A stretch of 64,000 nt of DNA, taken from positions 868,001 through 932,000 of the forward strand of contig NZ_SNZW01000011.1 of the NCBI RefSeq assembly GCF_004364175.1. Reading direction: 5' to 3'. This document shows, piece by piece, positions 10,301 to 19,819 of this stretch. The translations under genes and the position numbers were made by a program. Each line of letters begins with the position of its first letter. The first letter of the stretch is position 1. Under the pieces are notes generated by a model. The model was not told the origin of the DNA. It saw nothing but the letters and a program-made list of their open reading frames with translations, and searched no databases. The stretch comes from Maribacter caenipelagi. Its GTDB lineage: Bacteria > Bacteroidota > Bacteroidia > Flavobacteriales > Flavobacteriaceae.

Positions 10301-11772
10301 CAACAGTTGAAATCACTATTAATGTGAGCGACTGTGAAACCGATGATGATAATGACGGACTTCTAGGTGGTCAAGAAGTAGTTCTTGGTACAGATTCTAA
10401 TGATCCTGATACTGATGGTGATGGTATTGAAGATGGAGTGGAAGTTGGTGATGATATCAATAATCCTTTAGATGAGGATGGAGACGGAATTATTGATGCA
10501 CTAGATTCGAATACTGCAGATACAGATAATGACGGGGTGAATGATCAAGAAGATCCAGCAAATAATAACCCTTGTATTCCTAACCGTTTCAACGGTAGTT
10601 GCGACACAGATGGTGACGGGGTTTCAGATTTAGACGAACAAACGAACGGTTCTGATCCTGATGATCCTTGTGATCCTGTAGCAACGCCAAATTGCGATGA
10701 TCCAATTGATTTGGAAGTACTGAAATCTGTTGATAATATAGATGCTTTAATTGGCGATACCATTATATTTAAAATTTTAGTCACCAACTTATCAGACAGA
10801 ACTACAAGAGCTATTGTTATTGGGGATATTTTAGAATTAGGTTTTGATTTTGTTTCTTCCGATGCTCCAGACGCTACCGATTATGATGAGGTATCGGGCA
10901 ACTGGACCATTTCAGAACTTGCCGCAGGTATTTCTTTGGAATTATCTATTACAGTTATAGTAGCAGCACAAGGTCCATATACAAACACTGCCGTACTACT
11001 AGAATCTATACCTTCAGATAATAATCCTGAGAATGATGAAGCAACTGTAGAATTGAATACGGAAGCTCCAGAAGGCGTTGATCTTATGATTGAGAAAGAA
11101 GCTCGTCCAGACACAGCTTTGGTAGGAGATGAGGTAGAGTTTATTATTCGCGTTACTAATATTTCTGAATCTGACGTGGTTACAGACATTATTGTTAATG
11201 ATTTGATATCGATTGAAAACGGATTTGAATTTGTTTCTGCGGAGTCAGATTTTAATGGTACTTATGAAGAAGATTCTGGTAATTGGAATATTCCTACTTT
11301 AAATAGGGAAGAGACCGCTACGTTAGTAATTAGAGCTAGAGTTCCTGCAGTTGGTACGTATACTAATACTGCAAATATTGTAAGGTCTACACCAAGAGAT
11401 GGCAATACCGAAAACAATGAAGCTACTGTTGAAGTTGAAGTAATTCAGAAAAGCCCTGCATACCCAGGATTCCTTTTTAATCAATTCTCACCAAACGGTA
11501 ATAATCAGAATGAAGTTCTTCGTATTAATAGAACTATGACAGATCCAAATACCGGTACACAGGTAGAAGTTAATTTACAATACAAAATAAAAATATACGA
11601 TCGTTACGGAAACCTTGTTTTTGAAACTGAAAAAGTAAATGATAGTGATGTTTGGGATGGTACCTATGAAGGTAAAGAATCGCCAAAGGGAACTTATTTT
11701 TATATCATGAATTATAGTGTTAATAATCAACCTGCAGTTTTGGATAAGGGTTGGATACAGCTTATTAGATAA
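7327..11772 (+). CDS. Giant secreted Calx-beta/TSP3/DUF11 protein with type IX (type B) sorting domain
   Basis: About 1481 residues from the ATG at 7327. A TTG at 7303 and an ATG at 7312 are in-frame alternatives; I prefer 7327 for its A-rich upstream. A hydrophobic signal ends near QIVSAQ. Six Calx-beta-like units follow (about 30-740), most ending in DDD/DND-type turns and holding DxxxEGxE-like Ca2+ sites. Then come a Cys-containing Ig-like region (about 745-1000), thrombospondin type 3 calcium repeats (about 1010-1120, DTDGDGIEDG and DTDNDGVND), two DUF11 domains (about 1120-1380) and a CHU_C type B sorting domain in the last 95 residues (SPNGNNQNEV, IYDRYGNLVFE, WDGTYEG, GTYFYIM). Such proteins are exported by the type IX system and act at or beyond the cell surface, often in adhesion or gliding. 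The PorP/SprF gene follows after 8 nt. Confidence 0.92.
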   Translation: MKISIHNNFLTPHISRSLKKSLFVFGFLFLGAFSQIVSAQFVSLNVLDSDAGELGGNPGSFRVSLSSTRLVDTEIEVLVDQSVSTATAGTSAANGDRSSINGAIVIPANTLSFIISVSVFDDNLVEGNEIIKLDLISTSGTTTINPFSNTATLVILDDDFANLSINDVVADEGDGLVFTISSDESVAYDYNVQVDFSGGDATGGGNGINHPQDYNSNSQTITFPEGSTSQTFSVPTGNDNVIEDDETFGAQIVSATNENVNVGAASKGTIVNDDFPGVNVSAINGDTGEDGSTATFNVTLDSQPTAAVSVLLSSNNTDEGTVPTSVTIPIADWDTGTLVTVTGVDDAIVDGDISYSIITGNVTSADTNYNALVGGDVANVPVVNIDNDIIFVTSVVSSIATANESPVSNGVFTISLDENNTTGAPVVVNYNITGTATSGSDFTALGGSVSIPNNADSGIVNVVPINDTDIEANESVILTLTNGSGYTVGTPNNATVFIVSEDNYVAQITASDDTAAESNGAVSPGEITIGLSAPNNTGGTITINYIISGTAANGTDYTAINANAVNIPNGQQEVEIDILPINDAIQEGTETVILTLTTGAGYILGAAATRTATVEIDDNDQATLTISDVSLNEDDPAGEMEFDVVLDLAVVGGTTVTYSFFDDTATGGGTDYTGTNGSLVFAGTANEIQTITVPIINDAVLENTEAFTVQLGLPTNNVQRAGGGTAIGTIQDDDNCVAAPTLDTTVSNIYCVETAGDDFSANLFDYTNSAAPAGTVLTWSRVSNPLNTNSHLTVAEAQDVGLPASYYGFFYDEANDCASGTIEVQIVRNVLPQLAVINDNERCGPGTLLLSVEPTDGASVNWYDSLDAVTPIAMGETFTTPSLNATATYYVEANENGCTTERQPVIARIGAQASTGTATNGSICNVAANGLTTIDLDTRLADADPGVWIFVSGPETSVDISSTNVVEFEGATSGAYVFSYTTTNSTAPCENPTVEITINVSDCETDDDNDGLLGGQEVVLGTDSNDPDTDGDGIEDGVEVGDDINNPLDEDGDGIIDALDSNTADTDNDGVNDQEDPANNNPCIPNRFNGSCDTDGDGVSDLDEQTNGSDPDDPCDPVATPNCDDPIDLEVLKSVDNIDALIGDTIIFKILVTNLSDRTTRAIVIGDILELGFDFVSSDAPDATDYDEVSGNWTISELAAGISLELSITVIVAAQGPYTNTAVLLESIPSDNNPENDEATVELNTEAPEGVDLMIEKEARPDTALVGDEVEFIIRVTNISESDVVTDIIVNDLISIENGFEFVSAESDFNGTYEEDSGNWNIPTLNREETATLVIRARVPAVGTYTNTANIVRSTPRDGNTENNEATVEVEVIQKSPAYPGFLFNQFSPNGNNQNEVLRINRTMTDPNTGTQVEVNLQYKIKIYDRYGNLVFETEKVNDSDVWDGTYEGKESPKGTYFYIMNYSVNNQPAVLDKGWIQLIR

Positions 11773-11780
11773 AATAAATT

Positions 11781-12761
11781 ATGGATTATAACTTTTATAA
11801 ATCGAGTTATACTATTGCTTTAGTACTATTTTCTCTGTTAAGCTTTAATGCATTTTCACAGAAAGAACCTCAGTATACGCAGTACATGTATAATATCGGT
11901 AGTTTTAACCCGGCTTATGTTGGTACGGTAGAGAACCCTGAGTTTTCTGGGTTATACAGAGCCCAATGGATAGATATTCCCGGTGCGCCTAGAACGTTTC
12001 GTTTTGGCGCCAATCTCCCTTTTCAGAATGATAAAGTTGGGTTAGGTATTAATATCGTTAATGATGAATTAGGACCTGCAACACAGACTTACGCCGATAT
12101 TTCATACTCCTATCAAATAATGGTTACCGATGAGACGAAATTGTCTTTTGGTATTGATGCCGGTGGTTCTTTTTTAAATGTTGATTTTTCTAAAGGAACT
12201 TTTGAGAACCCAGGTGAAAACCTTAGTGATGAAATGCTAACTAAATTTTACCCAACGGTTGGTGCCGGTGCTTTCTTATATTCAGAAGATTGGTACTTAG
12301 GTGCTTCGGTGCCAAATTTTTTAACCGAAGGTGTGTATAATGACGAGATAGCATCTGTAGTAGAAGATAAGATTCAATTTAATTTTATAGGTGGTTACGT
12401 TTTTGAACTTTCAGACAATCTAAAATTTAAACCTGCATTTTTGGTGAATACCATTTCTGGTTCACCTGTCAATGTTAACTTATCCAGTAACTTCTTAATT
12501 TCTGATGTGGTTACTGCAGGTGTTTCGTATCGCTTAGATAATGCATTTAGTGGTCTAGCAGGTTTTCAGATATCCAATCAGTTGTTTGCTGGGTATTCTT
12601 ATGATTACAATACAAACTTACTTGGCGAATTTAATAATGGATCTCATGAGATCATACTTAAATTCTATTTGGGTAGAAAAGGAGCTTCGAAATCTAAAGG
12701 TAGTAGTGATAAGAATGCAAAAGGTAAACCTAAACAAGTAGATTCGCCTAGATTCTTTTAA
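11781..12761 (+). CDS. PorP/SprF family type IX secretion system membrane protein
   Basis: A 326-residue outer-membrane barrel protein. Its signal peptide ends near FNAFSQ, followed by the family signature KEPQYTQYMYN, then NPAYVGT and GLYRAQW. This matches the PorP/SprF consensus closely, much more than the copy at 314. The C-terminus (about 300-326) is a Lys/Ser/Gly-rich tail ending DSPRFF. In Flavobacterium johnsoniae sprF lies just downstream of sprB and is needed for SprB export. By analogy this gene probably serves the giant protein encoded 8 nt upstream. Confidence 0.95.
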   Translation: MDYNFYKSSYTIALVLFSLLSFNAFSQKEPQYTQYMYNIGSFNPAYVGTVENPEFSGLYRAQWIDIPGAPRTFRFGANLPFQNDKVGLGINIVNDELGPATQTYADISYSYQIMVTDETKLSFGIDAGGSFLNVDFSKGTFENPGENLSDEMLTKFYPTVGAGAFLYSEDWYLGASVPNFLTEGVYNDEIASVVEDKIQFNFIGGYVFELSDNLKFKPAFLVNTISGSPVNVNLSSNFLISDVVTAGVSYRLDNAFSGLAGFQISNQLFAGYSYDYNTNLLGEFNNGSHEIILKFYLGRKGASKSKGSSDKNAKGKPKQVDSPRFF

Positions 12762-12772
12762 AGTGAACGAAA

Positions 12773-14683
12773 ATGAGATTTAAATTAATCATAGTATTAC
12801 TAGTTTTTGTGCCATTTTTAGGTACTGCTCAAGACAAGAAGTCTAAAGCCGATAACCTTTTTTATGGCTATCAATACGAAAAAGCAATAGCAGCTTATAA
12901 GAGTGAGATGCAAAAAGATTCATTAACTAATCATCAGTTGCTGAACCTTGCAGATTCATATTTTAGTACGGGCAGTTATGATAGTGCATCTGAGCTTTAT
13001 TTAAAGGTAAATAAGAATGATACTATTATGTCTGTTAATAGGTTTAATAAAATGCTGCAGAGCCTTTCTAAAAACTCAGAAAGAGATAGAGTGAAAATGT
13101 TTTTAAAGTCAAAAGCAGACAAATTATCTCCTGAACTTTTAGAAAATGCAGAGTTTAACTATAGTTTATTAGAAATTCCGGGAAATACAGATAACAGTGC
13201 AATACGTAATTTGGGAGTGAATAGTGCGCAAGGAGATTTTTCACCTGCATTCTATAAGAACGGAGTACTTTTTAGTAGTAGTAGAGGTCGAAATAGTAAA
13301 AATGTATATGAGCCAACAGGCGAATCTTATCTAGATATCTATTTTGCAAGATTAAGTTCAAACAAGAACTTGGTAGATGTTGAAACTTTTAAGGAAATTC
13401 CGGCGACGGACTTTCATAAATCTACACCATATTATTCTGAAAAACTTGAAACGTTTTTTTATATTCTTTCTAATGAAGAAGATGGTGAACTAAGGTATAA
13501 TGAGAATGGGAAGAATGCATTGGCAATAGGTACACTTACAAAAAATAATAGGTTTAGATTTATATTAAAAGATTTAAGCACTTCATTTTACTATCCATTT
13601 TTTGATGATCCTACTGAACGATTATATTTTGCCGCAAATTTTGATGATAGCTATGGCGGTACAGATTTGTATTATGTGTATACTAATAACGGACAGATAA
13701 TGTCTGCACCAATTAATTTAGGACCTAGAATAAATTCTCCAGGTAATGAGATTGCCCCCTACGTTTTTGATGGTAGTTTATATTTCTCTTCGGATATTTT
13801 CTATGGTCTTGGAGGTATGGATATTTACAAATCTAATATGTTGCCTAATGATTCCTATACCATACCGGTAAACCTTGGTGAGGGAATTAATTCAACTTCA
13901 GATGATTTCGGATTCATAATACAGAATGTTGAAAACACAGGATTATCAGGATTTTTTGCCTCTAATAGGGCAGGTGGAAAAGGCGGAGATGACCTTTATG
14001 GTTTTGAGCTTAAAAATGCACCTGGCTTAAAAACTTTTGCCTTGGGTGGTAAAGTAGTTAACCTTAGAAATAAAGTTGGTTTAAAAGGAGCTCAGGTGAG
14101 ATTATTAAATCAGCAAGGCGATGTTTTAAAAGAGGTTGTTGCTGGTAATGATGGTAGTTTTAGAATAGAAGTGCCTTGGATGTCTCAAGTGACCATACAG
14201 GCTATGAGCGATGGCTATTCAATTTTCTCTACCACGTATTCTGAAGAAGGTATGGAAGAAATTCAAAACACGTCTTATAACATGGGACTTGCAAGAATGG
14301 AAGACTTAGTAACTCAGCGAGAAGATAAGACGGTATTAAAACTAGATAAGTTTTATTTCGATAAAGGCAAATCAGTATTAAACGCTCAAGTAGAAGAGCA
14401 GCTTAAGAAAGTTGTAGATGCTGTGGTACGTTTTCCGCAAATGAGATTAAGAATACAATCGCATACAGATACTAGAGGTAGTTCATCGTCAAACAAAAGA
14501 TTGTCACAAGAAAGAGCTGATGTAATTAAAAGTTATCTTTTAAGTAACGGGTTGAATTCAAGTAACATTATTGAGGCAACTGGTTATGGAGAAGAAAATA
14601 TTGTAAACAATTGCGTTAATGGAGCCTACTGTTTAGATTTTCTTCATAAACAGAATGAACGTACATTGTTCGTAGTAGAATAA
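12773..14683 (+). CDS. TPR-PD40-OmpA family protein, PorE-like
   Basis: A 636-residue protein with a signal peptide ending near FLGTAQ. Tetratricopeptide repeats (about 25-120) precede a PD40/WD40-like propeller (about 155-410, with repeated FSSSRG and ADLYYVY-type blades) and a carboxypeptidase-regulatory-like domain (about 415-490). A C-terminal OmpA/MotB peptidoglycan-binding domain (about 520-636) carries SHTDTRGSSSSNKRLSQERA. The same domain order is described for PorE of the Porphyromonas type IX system, which ties the apparatus to peptidoglycan. It closes a three-gene cassette with the cargo and PorP genes (12-nt gap). It is probably a cargo-specific paralogue rather than the core PorE, because it is linked to one cargo gene. 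Confidence 0.92.
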   Translation: MRFKLIIVLLVFVPFLGTAQDKKSKADNLFYGYQYEKAIAAYKSEMQKDSLTNHQLLNLADSYFSTGSYDSASELYLKVNKNDTIMSVNRFNKMLQSLSKNSERDRVKMFLKSKADKLSPELLENAEFNYSLLEIPGNTDNSAIRNLGVNSAQGDFSPAFYKNGVLFSSSRGRNSKNVYEPTGESYLDIYFARLSSNKNLVDVETFKEIPATDFHKSTPYYSEKLETFFYILSNEEDGELRYNENGKNALAIGTLTKNNRFRFILKDLSTSFYYPFFDDPTERLYFAANFDDSYGGTDLYYVYTNNGQIMSAPINLGPRINSPGNEIAPYVFDGSLYFSSDIFYGLGGMDIYKSNMLPNDSYTIPVNLGEGINSTSDDFGFIIQNVENTGLSGFFASNRAGGKGGDDLYGFELKNAPGLKTFALGGKVVNLRNKVGLKGAQVRLLNQQGDVLKEVVAGNDGSFRIEVPWMSQVTIQAMSDGYSIFSTTYSEEGMEEIQNTSYNMGLARMEDLVTQREDKTVLKLDKFYFDKGKSVLNAQVEEQLKKVVDAVVRFPQMRLRIQSHTDTRGSSSSNKRLSQERADVIKSYLLSNGLNSSNIIEATGYGEENIVNNCVNGAYCLDFLHKQNERTLFVVE

Positions 14684-14704
14684 CCATGAATTATTTCTAA
14701 ACTA

Positions 14705-15955
14705 TTAGATAATAATGATATAGAAATAGTACAGCGCAAAACAAGACAAGAATAAAATTCCGACGTAGGTGAGCATTTTTAATTTCTTACCTGGTTGATA
14801 TTTAAGTTCGAGGTCGTTACTGGTTACATTCTTTAAATTCATATAGCCTATTATTGGTGCGACTACGAAAGAAACAAATGTTGCCAAAGCTACCAAGTTA
14901 CCCATATTAGCACTAAACGCTGCTATAACTACAAAATTGATAAGAGTTAAGACCAGTACTCCTATGGCGAATGCCGCTTTGGTAGTATACCATTTACTTT
15001 TTGGTTTCAATAATGATATAATATCTAAACTGACTCTAGCTAAAGCATCATGTGCTGTCATACAAGTACTGAACATAGTGGCAAATGCAGAAATGGCAAT
15101 AAATAGATATGCCCATGATCCAATATGTTGTGTAAATAGCCGTACTACTTGATCTGCAAAGCTTATCGCATTATTACTGAGTTGTATGTTCGTGCCATAT
15201 AAAGTATACCATCCTATAATCATAAAAAAGACAGCTATTATGGCGGTAATCGTATATCCAATACTGAATTCTTGCAGCGATTCTTTTAAGCTTGGTTTGT
15301 TTTGAGTTTTCCATTTTTCTATACTCCATAAACTGATCCAACTAGAGGCTTCTACACTAGTGGGCATCCATCCTATTAATCCTATTAAAAACAATATTCC
15401 CACTTCGTTGAAAATGGGTAGAGGTTTAAATTCTGGTACATGGCTTACAGGTCCTTTTAATAGAACTAAAATTGTTGTAACCAGTAACGCAACGAATAGT
15501 ACGCTAACCACAAATTTTAAACTGATTTCCAAAAACTTGTATTTTCCAAAAATGAGTAGAACACTTATAATTAAAAATAGACTTAAGGCAACCATGGCGA
15601 TAGAGCTATGACCTATGCCGAATAGGTTGATGAAGAGACCTGCCGTAACCGTATATAAAGCAGCTAAGATGGTGAATGTAGTAATGAGGGTAATAATGGC
15701 ATAAAACCATAGAAAGCCTTTGCCACGGTTTAGATAGCCTTCTATTAAGGTTTTGTTCGTGACGTTGGTATAGCGTACACCAAATTCAAAAAAAGGGTAT
15801 TTTAATACGTTCGCTAAAATAATAGGAATAACCATTAACCAGCCATATTGCGCTCCTGCTTTGGTAGATAAAACTAGATGAGATGTACCTATGGCCATAC
15901 TGGCGAACAGAAGTCCGGGACCTAAGTTTTTTAGAATTCTTTTAATATTGAGCAT
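14705..15955 (-). CDS. Nramp-like transporter lacking the canonical metal-site motifs
   Basis: A 416-residue polytopic membrane protein with about 11 hydrophobic segments. It opens with KNLGPGLLFASMAIGTSHLV, the position of Nramp helix 1. Canonical Nramp proteins have DPGN in helix 1 and MPH in helix 6 to bind Mn2+ or Fe2+. Here the helix 1 site reads AIGTSH and the helix 6 site reads GWMPTSVE, so the Asp, Asn and His positions appear changed while MP is kept. The fold assignment is moderately secure, but the substrate should not be assumed to be Mn2+ or Fe2+. The gene is convergent with the OmpA gene and stands 48 nt upstream (in coordinates) of the SanA-like gene. Confidence 0.75.
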   Translation of the reverse strand: MLNIKRILKNLGPGLLFASMAIGTSHLVLSTKAGAQYGWLMVIPIILANVLKYPFFEFGVRYTNVTNKTLIEGYLNRGKGFLWFYAIITLITTFTILAALYTVTAGLFINLFGIGHSSIAMVALSLFLIISVLLIFGKYKFLEISLKFVVSVLFVALLVTTILVLLKGPVSHVPEFKPLPIFNEVGILFLIGLIGWMPTSVEASSWISLWSIEKWKTQNKPSLKESLQEFSIGYTITAIIAVFFMIIGWYTLYGTNIQLSNNAISFADQVVRLFTQHIGSWAYLFIAISAFATMFSTCMTAHDALARVSLDIISLLKPKSKWYTTKAAFAIGVLVLTLINFVVIAAFSANMGNLVALATFVSFVVAPIIGYMNLKNVTSNDLELKYQPGKKLKMLTYVGILFLSCFALYYFYIIII

Positions 15956-16003
15956 GGTAATCGGTTTGGTTGGTGCTCTTAAATGTAGTCTATTTAATTC
16001 TAC

Positions 16004-16639
16004 TTATTTTATTTCTATTGTAGTACCGTAAAATTTAGGCTGCGTATTTAGTGCCATATCTATAAACACTTTTACACGCGCAAGGTATTCTCTTATTTGA
16101 ACTTTTAGACCTTGACTTGTAGAAACATCTTTTGCATTATAGCCAATGGCATTCAATCCTTTTTGCTTAGCTATGTAAATGGCTCTCTCATTATGGAACT
16201 TTTGAGAGATTACGGTAACGTCGTCTAAGCCGAATATAAACTTTGCCCTGAACATAGAATCTAGAGTGCGAAAACCTGCGTAGTCCAAGAATATTACTTT
16301 TTCTGGTATGCCCGCGTCTACCAAATCTTTTTTGAAGGTGTCAGGTTCGTTGTAATAAATGCTACCATTATCTCCGCTAACCAATATAAATTTGATCTTA
16401 CCTACATTGTAAAGCGCTTTGGTCGCATTAATACGGTATGTGTAATACGGATTTGGAGAGCCGTCTGTTAATCTATTAGAGGTACCTAAAACAAGACCCA
16501 CACGATTACTGGGAATAGAGGATATGTCGGTATATGTTTTATCTTCTGCAGTACTTGAAATAATACTATTACAGATAAATATGATTAGAATTAATGCTAA
16601 TAGTAGTAGGCTGGATATTTTTAATATTTTTTTTAGCAT
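16004..16639 (-). CDS. SanA/YdcF-family (DUF218) membrane-anchored protein
   Basis: A 211-residue protein with one N-terminal membrane helix (about 7-27) and a DUF218 domain. The domain shows RVGLVLGTSNR, a TYRINATKALYNVGK segment, the ILVSGDNG strand and VTVISQKFHNERAIYIA, the standard SanA/YdcF/ElyC landmarks. E. coli SanA affects envelope permeability to vancomycin at high temperature; the biochemical reaction is not settled. It lies 48 nt upstream of the Nramp-like gene on the same strand and could share its transcript. Confidence 0.88.
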   Translation of the reverse strand: MLKKILKISSLLLLALILIIFICNSIISSTAEDKTYTDISSIPSNRVGLVLGTSNRLTDGSPNPYYTYRINATKALYNVGKIKFILVSGDNGSIYYNEPDTFKKDLVDAGIPEKVIFLDYAGFRTLDSMFRAKFIFGLDDVTVISQKFHNERAIYIAKQKGLNAIGYNAKDVSTSQGLKVQIREYLARVKVFIDMALNTQPKFYGTTIEIK

Positions 16640-16732
16640 ATAATCTATATCGTAACTAAAGTTAGTGAATAACTACATGATTTAAATTTTTTTAAATTCT
16701 TTTTCACTTTAAGTTATCCTAAACGTTGCCCT

Positions 16733-16772
16733 AAAAAAGAAAACCCCTGAAATCAATTGATTTCAGGGGTTT
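16733..16772 (-). terminator. Terminator of the tRNA-Gly/tRNA-Leu transcript
   Basis: A 32-nt perfect palindrome (arms AAACCCCTGAAATCAA at 16741-16756 and its complement to 16772) sits directly after the 3' end of tRNA-Leu on the minus strand. It is followed there by a T-rich run (TTCTTTTTT). Position and T tract make it the terminator of the tRNA pair. Confidence 0.85.
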
Positions 16773-16773
16773 G

Positions 16774-16860
16774 TGGTACTCGAGGCGGGACTTGAACCCG
16801 CACGCCCCAAAGAGCACAGGATTTTAAGTCCGGCGTGTCTACCAATTCCACCACTCGAGC
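16774..16860 (-). tRNA. tRNA-Leu (anticodon TAA)
   Basis: 87 nt on the minus strand, from GCTCGAG to CTCGAGT plus ACCA, so CCA is encoded. The acceptor arm pairs over 7 bp with one G-T wobble. The anticodon loop reads CTTAAAA, giving anticodon TAA for UUA codons. The T arm contains GGTTCAAGTCC. A long variable arm fits the class II tRNA-Leu shape. A 63-codon open frame over both tRNAs is a shadow. Confidence 0.95.
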
Positions 16861-16902
16861 ATACTTGGCTTTGAAAAAAATGTTGACCGGCAACATTTTC
16901 TG

Positions 16903-16974
16903 AGCGAAAAACGGGATTCGAACCCGCGACCTCCACCTTGGCAAGGTGATGCTCTACCCCTGAGCTACTTTCGC
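16903..16974 (-). tRNA. tRNA-Gly (anticodon GCC)
   Basis: 72 nt on the minus strand. The acceptor stem GCGAAAG pairs with TTTTCGC, the D arm is GCTC-loop-GAGC, the anticodon loop is TTGCCAA (GCC) and the T arm contains GGTTCGAATCC. The base after the acceptor stem is T and CCA is not encoded. It lies 42 nt upstream of tRNA-Leu in the direction of transcription, and the two probably share one transcript. Confidence 0.95.
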
Positions 16975-17071
16975 AAATTTTAATGAACGTGCATCTCTTG
17001 AAAGATGCGGGTGCAAATTTAAAACATTTCTGTAAAAACCAAAGTAAAAATGTGCAAAAGAATTAAAAAAA

Positions 17072-19693
17072 TTATGAAGTCGCCTTTTTGTCCTTGGTTA
17101 ACAGCCTTTTAATCTCATTTAATTTCATCAAAGCCTCTACCGGAGTTAGTGTATCTATGTCTAAATTGGTGATTTCGTCCTTAATTTCTTCCAATAATGG
17201 GTCGTCTAAATTAAAAAAGCTGAGTTGCATTTCGTCAGAATCACTTTTTAATTTGTCTCCGACATCTTCACTAACATGTTTATTTTCCAGCTTTTTCAAA
17301 ATTTTATTTGCCTTCTGAATTACTTGTTGGGGCATACCTGCCATTTTAGCTACATGTATACCAAAACTATGTTCACTGCCACCGGGGACCAATTTTCGAA
17401 GAAATAGGACAGTATCTTTTAATTCTTTAATAGCGACATTATAATTTTTAATGCGATTAAAGGTGTTGGTCATTTCATTAAGCTCATGATAATGCGTGGC
17501 AAACATCGTTTTTGCCCTAGCTGGGTGTTCGTGTAAGTATTCTGAAATCGCCCACGCAATTGAAATACCATCATAGGTACTTGTGCCTCGACCTATTTCG
17601 TCCAATAAAACAAGACTGCGTTCAGAAAGATTATTAAGTATAGATGCTGTTTCGTTCATTTCTACCATAAATGTAGATTCGCCCATTGATATATTGTCAC
17701 TTGCGCCAACACGGGTAAATATTTTATCTACAACACCTATTTTAGCTTTTTCTGCAGGTACAAAGCTTCCCATCTGAGCAAGAAGTACTATTAATGCTGT
17801 TTGTCTTAATAAGGCAGATTTACCACTCATGTTCGGACCGGTAATCATTATAAATTGTTGATTGGATCGGTCTAGTTGTAAATCGTTAGCAATGTATTGT
17901 TCGCCTAAAGGCAATTGCTTTTCAATAACCGGGTGCCTGCCATCTATTATTTCTAAATCTGTAGAGTCATTTAAAGACGGACAATTATATGTATTCTCTT
18001 TAGCAAGTTGGGCAAAACCGCAAAGGCAATCTAATTGAGCAATTAGGTGCGCGTTGTTTTGTACAGGGGCAATGTACTCTTGCATCCATACTACTAATTG
18101 AGAGAATAGTTGTTGCTCTAATGTTAAGATACGGTCTTCTGCTCCTAGAATCTTTGCTTCGTATTCTTTAAGTTCTTCAGTAATATAGCGTTCTGCATTC
18201 ACCAAAGTTTGCTTGCGCGTCCATGTTTCAGGTACTTTATCTTTATGGGTGTTTCTAACTTCTATGTAATATCCGAAGACATTATTAGAGGCTATTTTAA
18301 GGGAAGTTATGCCCGTTGCGGCGGTTTCCCTTTCAAGCATTTTATTTAGATAGTTTTTTCCTGATGTTGCTAATCCCCTAAGCTCGTCTAATTCTTCAGA
18401 AAATCCTTTTGCGATTGTACTTCCTTTTAAAATATTTACAGGTGCTTCTTCGCTAAGCATTTCTTTGATTTTTGCTCGTAGCAAATCGCAAGATTGTATT
18501 TGATCACCTGTTAAAGCCAGCGATTCGTTTTTAGAAGAGGTCGCTAATTGCTTAATGGGTATTAAGGCTTCTAAAGAATTTTTTAACTGTACGACTTCTT
18601 TAGGGTTTACCTTGCCTGTTGCAACTTTAGAGATCAAACGCTCTAAATCGCCCATTTGTTTAATATGATGCTGAAACTTTTCTAAAACAACCTCTTCATC
18701 ATGTAAGAAAGAAACAATTTGCTGCCTCCTTTTGATTTTCTCCAAATTTTTAAGAGGTAGTGCAAGCCATCTTTTGATCATACGCCCACCCATTGGCGAG
18801 ATGGTTTTGTCGATGACATCTAAAAGTGTCACTGCATTAACATATGTAGAATGGTAAAGTTCTAGATTTTTAATGGTGAATCGATCCATCCATATATAAT
18901 CATCTTCAGCAATACGTTGTAGTTTTGAAATATGTTGCAACTGGCGATGTTGTGTTTCGCCTAAGTAATGTAATACCACGCCCGAAGCAATTATACCGCA
19001 GGTTAGATGATCGACACCAAAACCTTTTAAGGTATTGGTGTTAAAATGTGAGGTAAGGTTTTCTAGGGCATAATCTTCTTGAAAAACCCAATCTTCTAAA
19101 TAGAAAAGATGATGATTTTTACCGAATACGTCTAAGAATTCTTTTTTGTGTGCTTTGGATATTAAAATCTCGTTGGGTGAAAAATTCTGTAGCAATTTGT
19201 CAATCTGCTCCTCGCTACCTTCTGAGGTCAAAAACTCACCAGTAGAAATATCAACAAATGCAATCCCTATTTTTTTTCTTCCGAAGTGAACGGCGCAAAG
19301 AAAATTATTGGTCTTGGAGTTTAAGATATCGTCATTCATTGCCACACCTGGTGTCACCAATTCGGTAACGCCTCTTTTGACAATAGTTTTAGTTTGTTTA
19401 GGATCTTCTAATTGATCGCATATAGCAACACGCTGACCTGCTTTCACCAATTTAGGTAAATAAGTATTTAATGAGTGATGCGGAAAACCGGCTAATTCTG
19501 TTCGCTCGCCACCATTATTTCTATTGGTTAGAATAATGCCTAATATGCGGGAAGCCTTTACTGCATCTTCACCAAAAGTCTCATAAAAATCGCCTACTCG
19601 AAATAGCAATAATGCATCAGGATACTTTGTCTTGATGGTGTTATATTGCTTCATTAAAGGGGTTACCTTTTTTGTCTTGCTTTTATCCGCCAC
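17072..19693 (-). CDS. mutS: DNA mismatch repair protein MutS
   Basis: An 873-residue protein that recognises mismatches and starts methyl-independent or MutL-dependent repair. The mismatch-reading Phe-x-Glu motif is intact (Phe36 and Glu38 in GDFYETF, the same numbers as in E. coli). The connector, core and clamp domains fill about 130-590. The ATPase has Walker A GPNMSGKS near residue 622, the Walker [17 protein letters not shown] and the ATHYHEL segment. The C-terminal helix-turn-helix dimerisation region follows. Length matches MutS1. It stands alone between the tRNA pair and the divergent SpoU methyltransferase. Confidence 0.98.
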   Translation of the reverse strand: MADKSKTKKVTPLMKQYNTIKTKYPDALLLFRVGDFYETFGEDAVKASRILGIILTNRNNGGERTELAGFPHHSLNTYLPKLVKAGQRVAICDQLEDPKQTKTIVKRGVTELVTPGVAMNDDILNSKTNNFLCAVHFGRKKIGIAFVDISTGEFLTSEGSEEQIDKLLQNFSPNEILISKAHKKEFLDVFGKNHHLFYLEDWVFQEDYALENLTSHFNTNTLKGFGVDHLTCGIIASGVVLHYLGETQHRQLQHISKLQRIAEDDYIWMDRFTIKNLELYHSTYVNAVTLLDVIDKTISPMGGRMIKRWLALPLKNLEKIKRRQQIVSFLHDEEVVLEKFQHHIKQMGDLERLISKVATGKVNPKEVVQLKNSLEALIPIKQLATSSKNESLALTGDQIQSCDLLRAKIKEMLSEEAPVNILKGSTIAKGFSEELDELRGLATSGKNYLNKMLERETAATGITSLKIASNNVFGYYIEVRNTHKDKVPETWTRKQTLVNAERYITEELKEYEAKILGAEDRILTLEQQLFSQLVVWMQEYIAPVQNNAHLIAQLDCLCGFAQLAKENTYNCPSLNDSTDLEIIDGRHPVIEKQLPLGEQYIANDLQLDRSNQQFIMITGPNMSGKSALLRQTALIVLLAQMGSFVPAEKAKIGVVDKIFTRVGASDNISMGESTFMVEMNETASILNNLSERSLVLLDEIGRGTSTYDGISIAWAISEYLHEHPARAKTMFATHYHELNEMTNTFNRIKNYNVAIKELKDTVLFLRKLVPGGSEHSFGIHVAKMAGMPQQVIQKANKILKKLENKHVSEDVGDKLKSDSDEMQLSFFNLDDPLLEEIKDEITNLDIDTLTPVEALMKLNEIKRLLTKDKKATS

Positions 19694-19819
19694 TTTATCT
19701 TTATCTCATTAATTTTGCACCTTCACGAAAGTATGGTTTAATCACCGGAAATTTAATCATTGTTGATATTTCAGGATAAGTTTATGACCATATAAATTAA
19801 TGAAATTGAATAGTAAAGT

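Noticed and set aside
16753-16944. 63-codon minus-strand frame
   Set aside because: It is a translation through tRNA-Leu and tRNA-Gly; the residues come from tRNA sequence.
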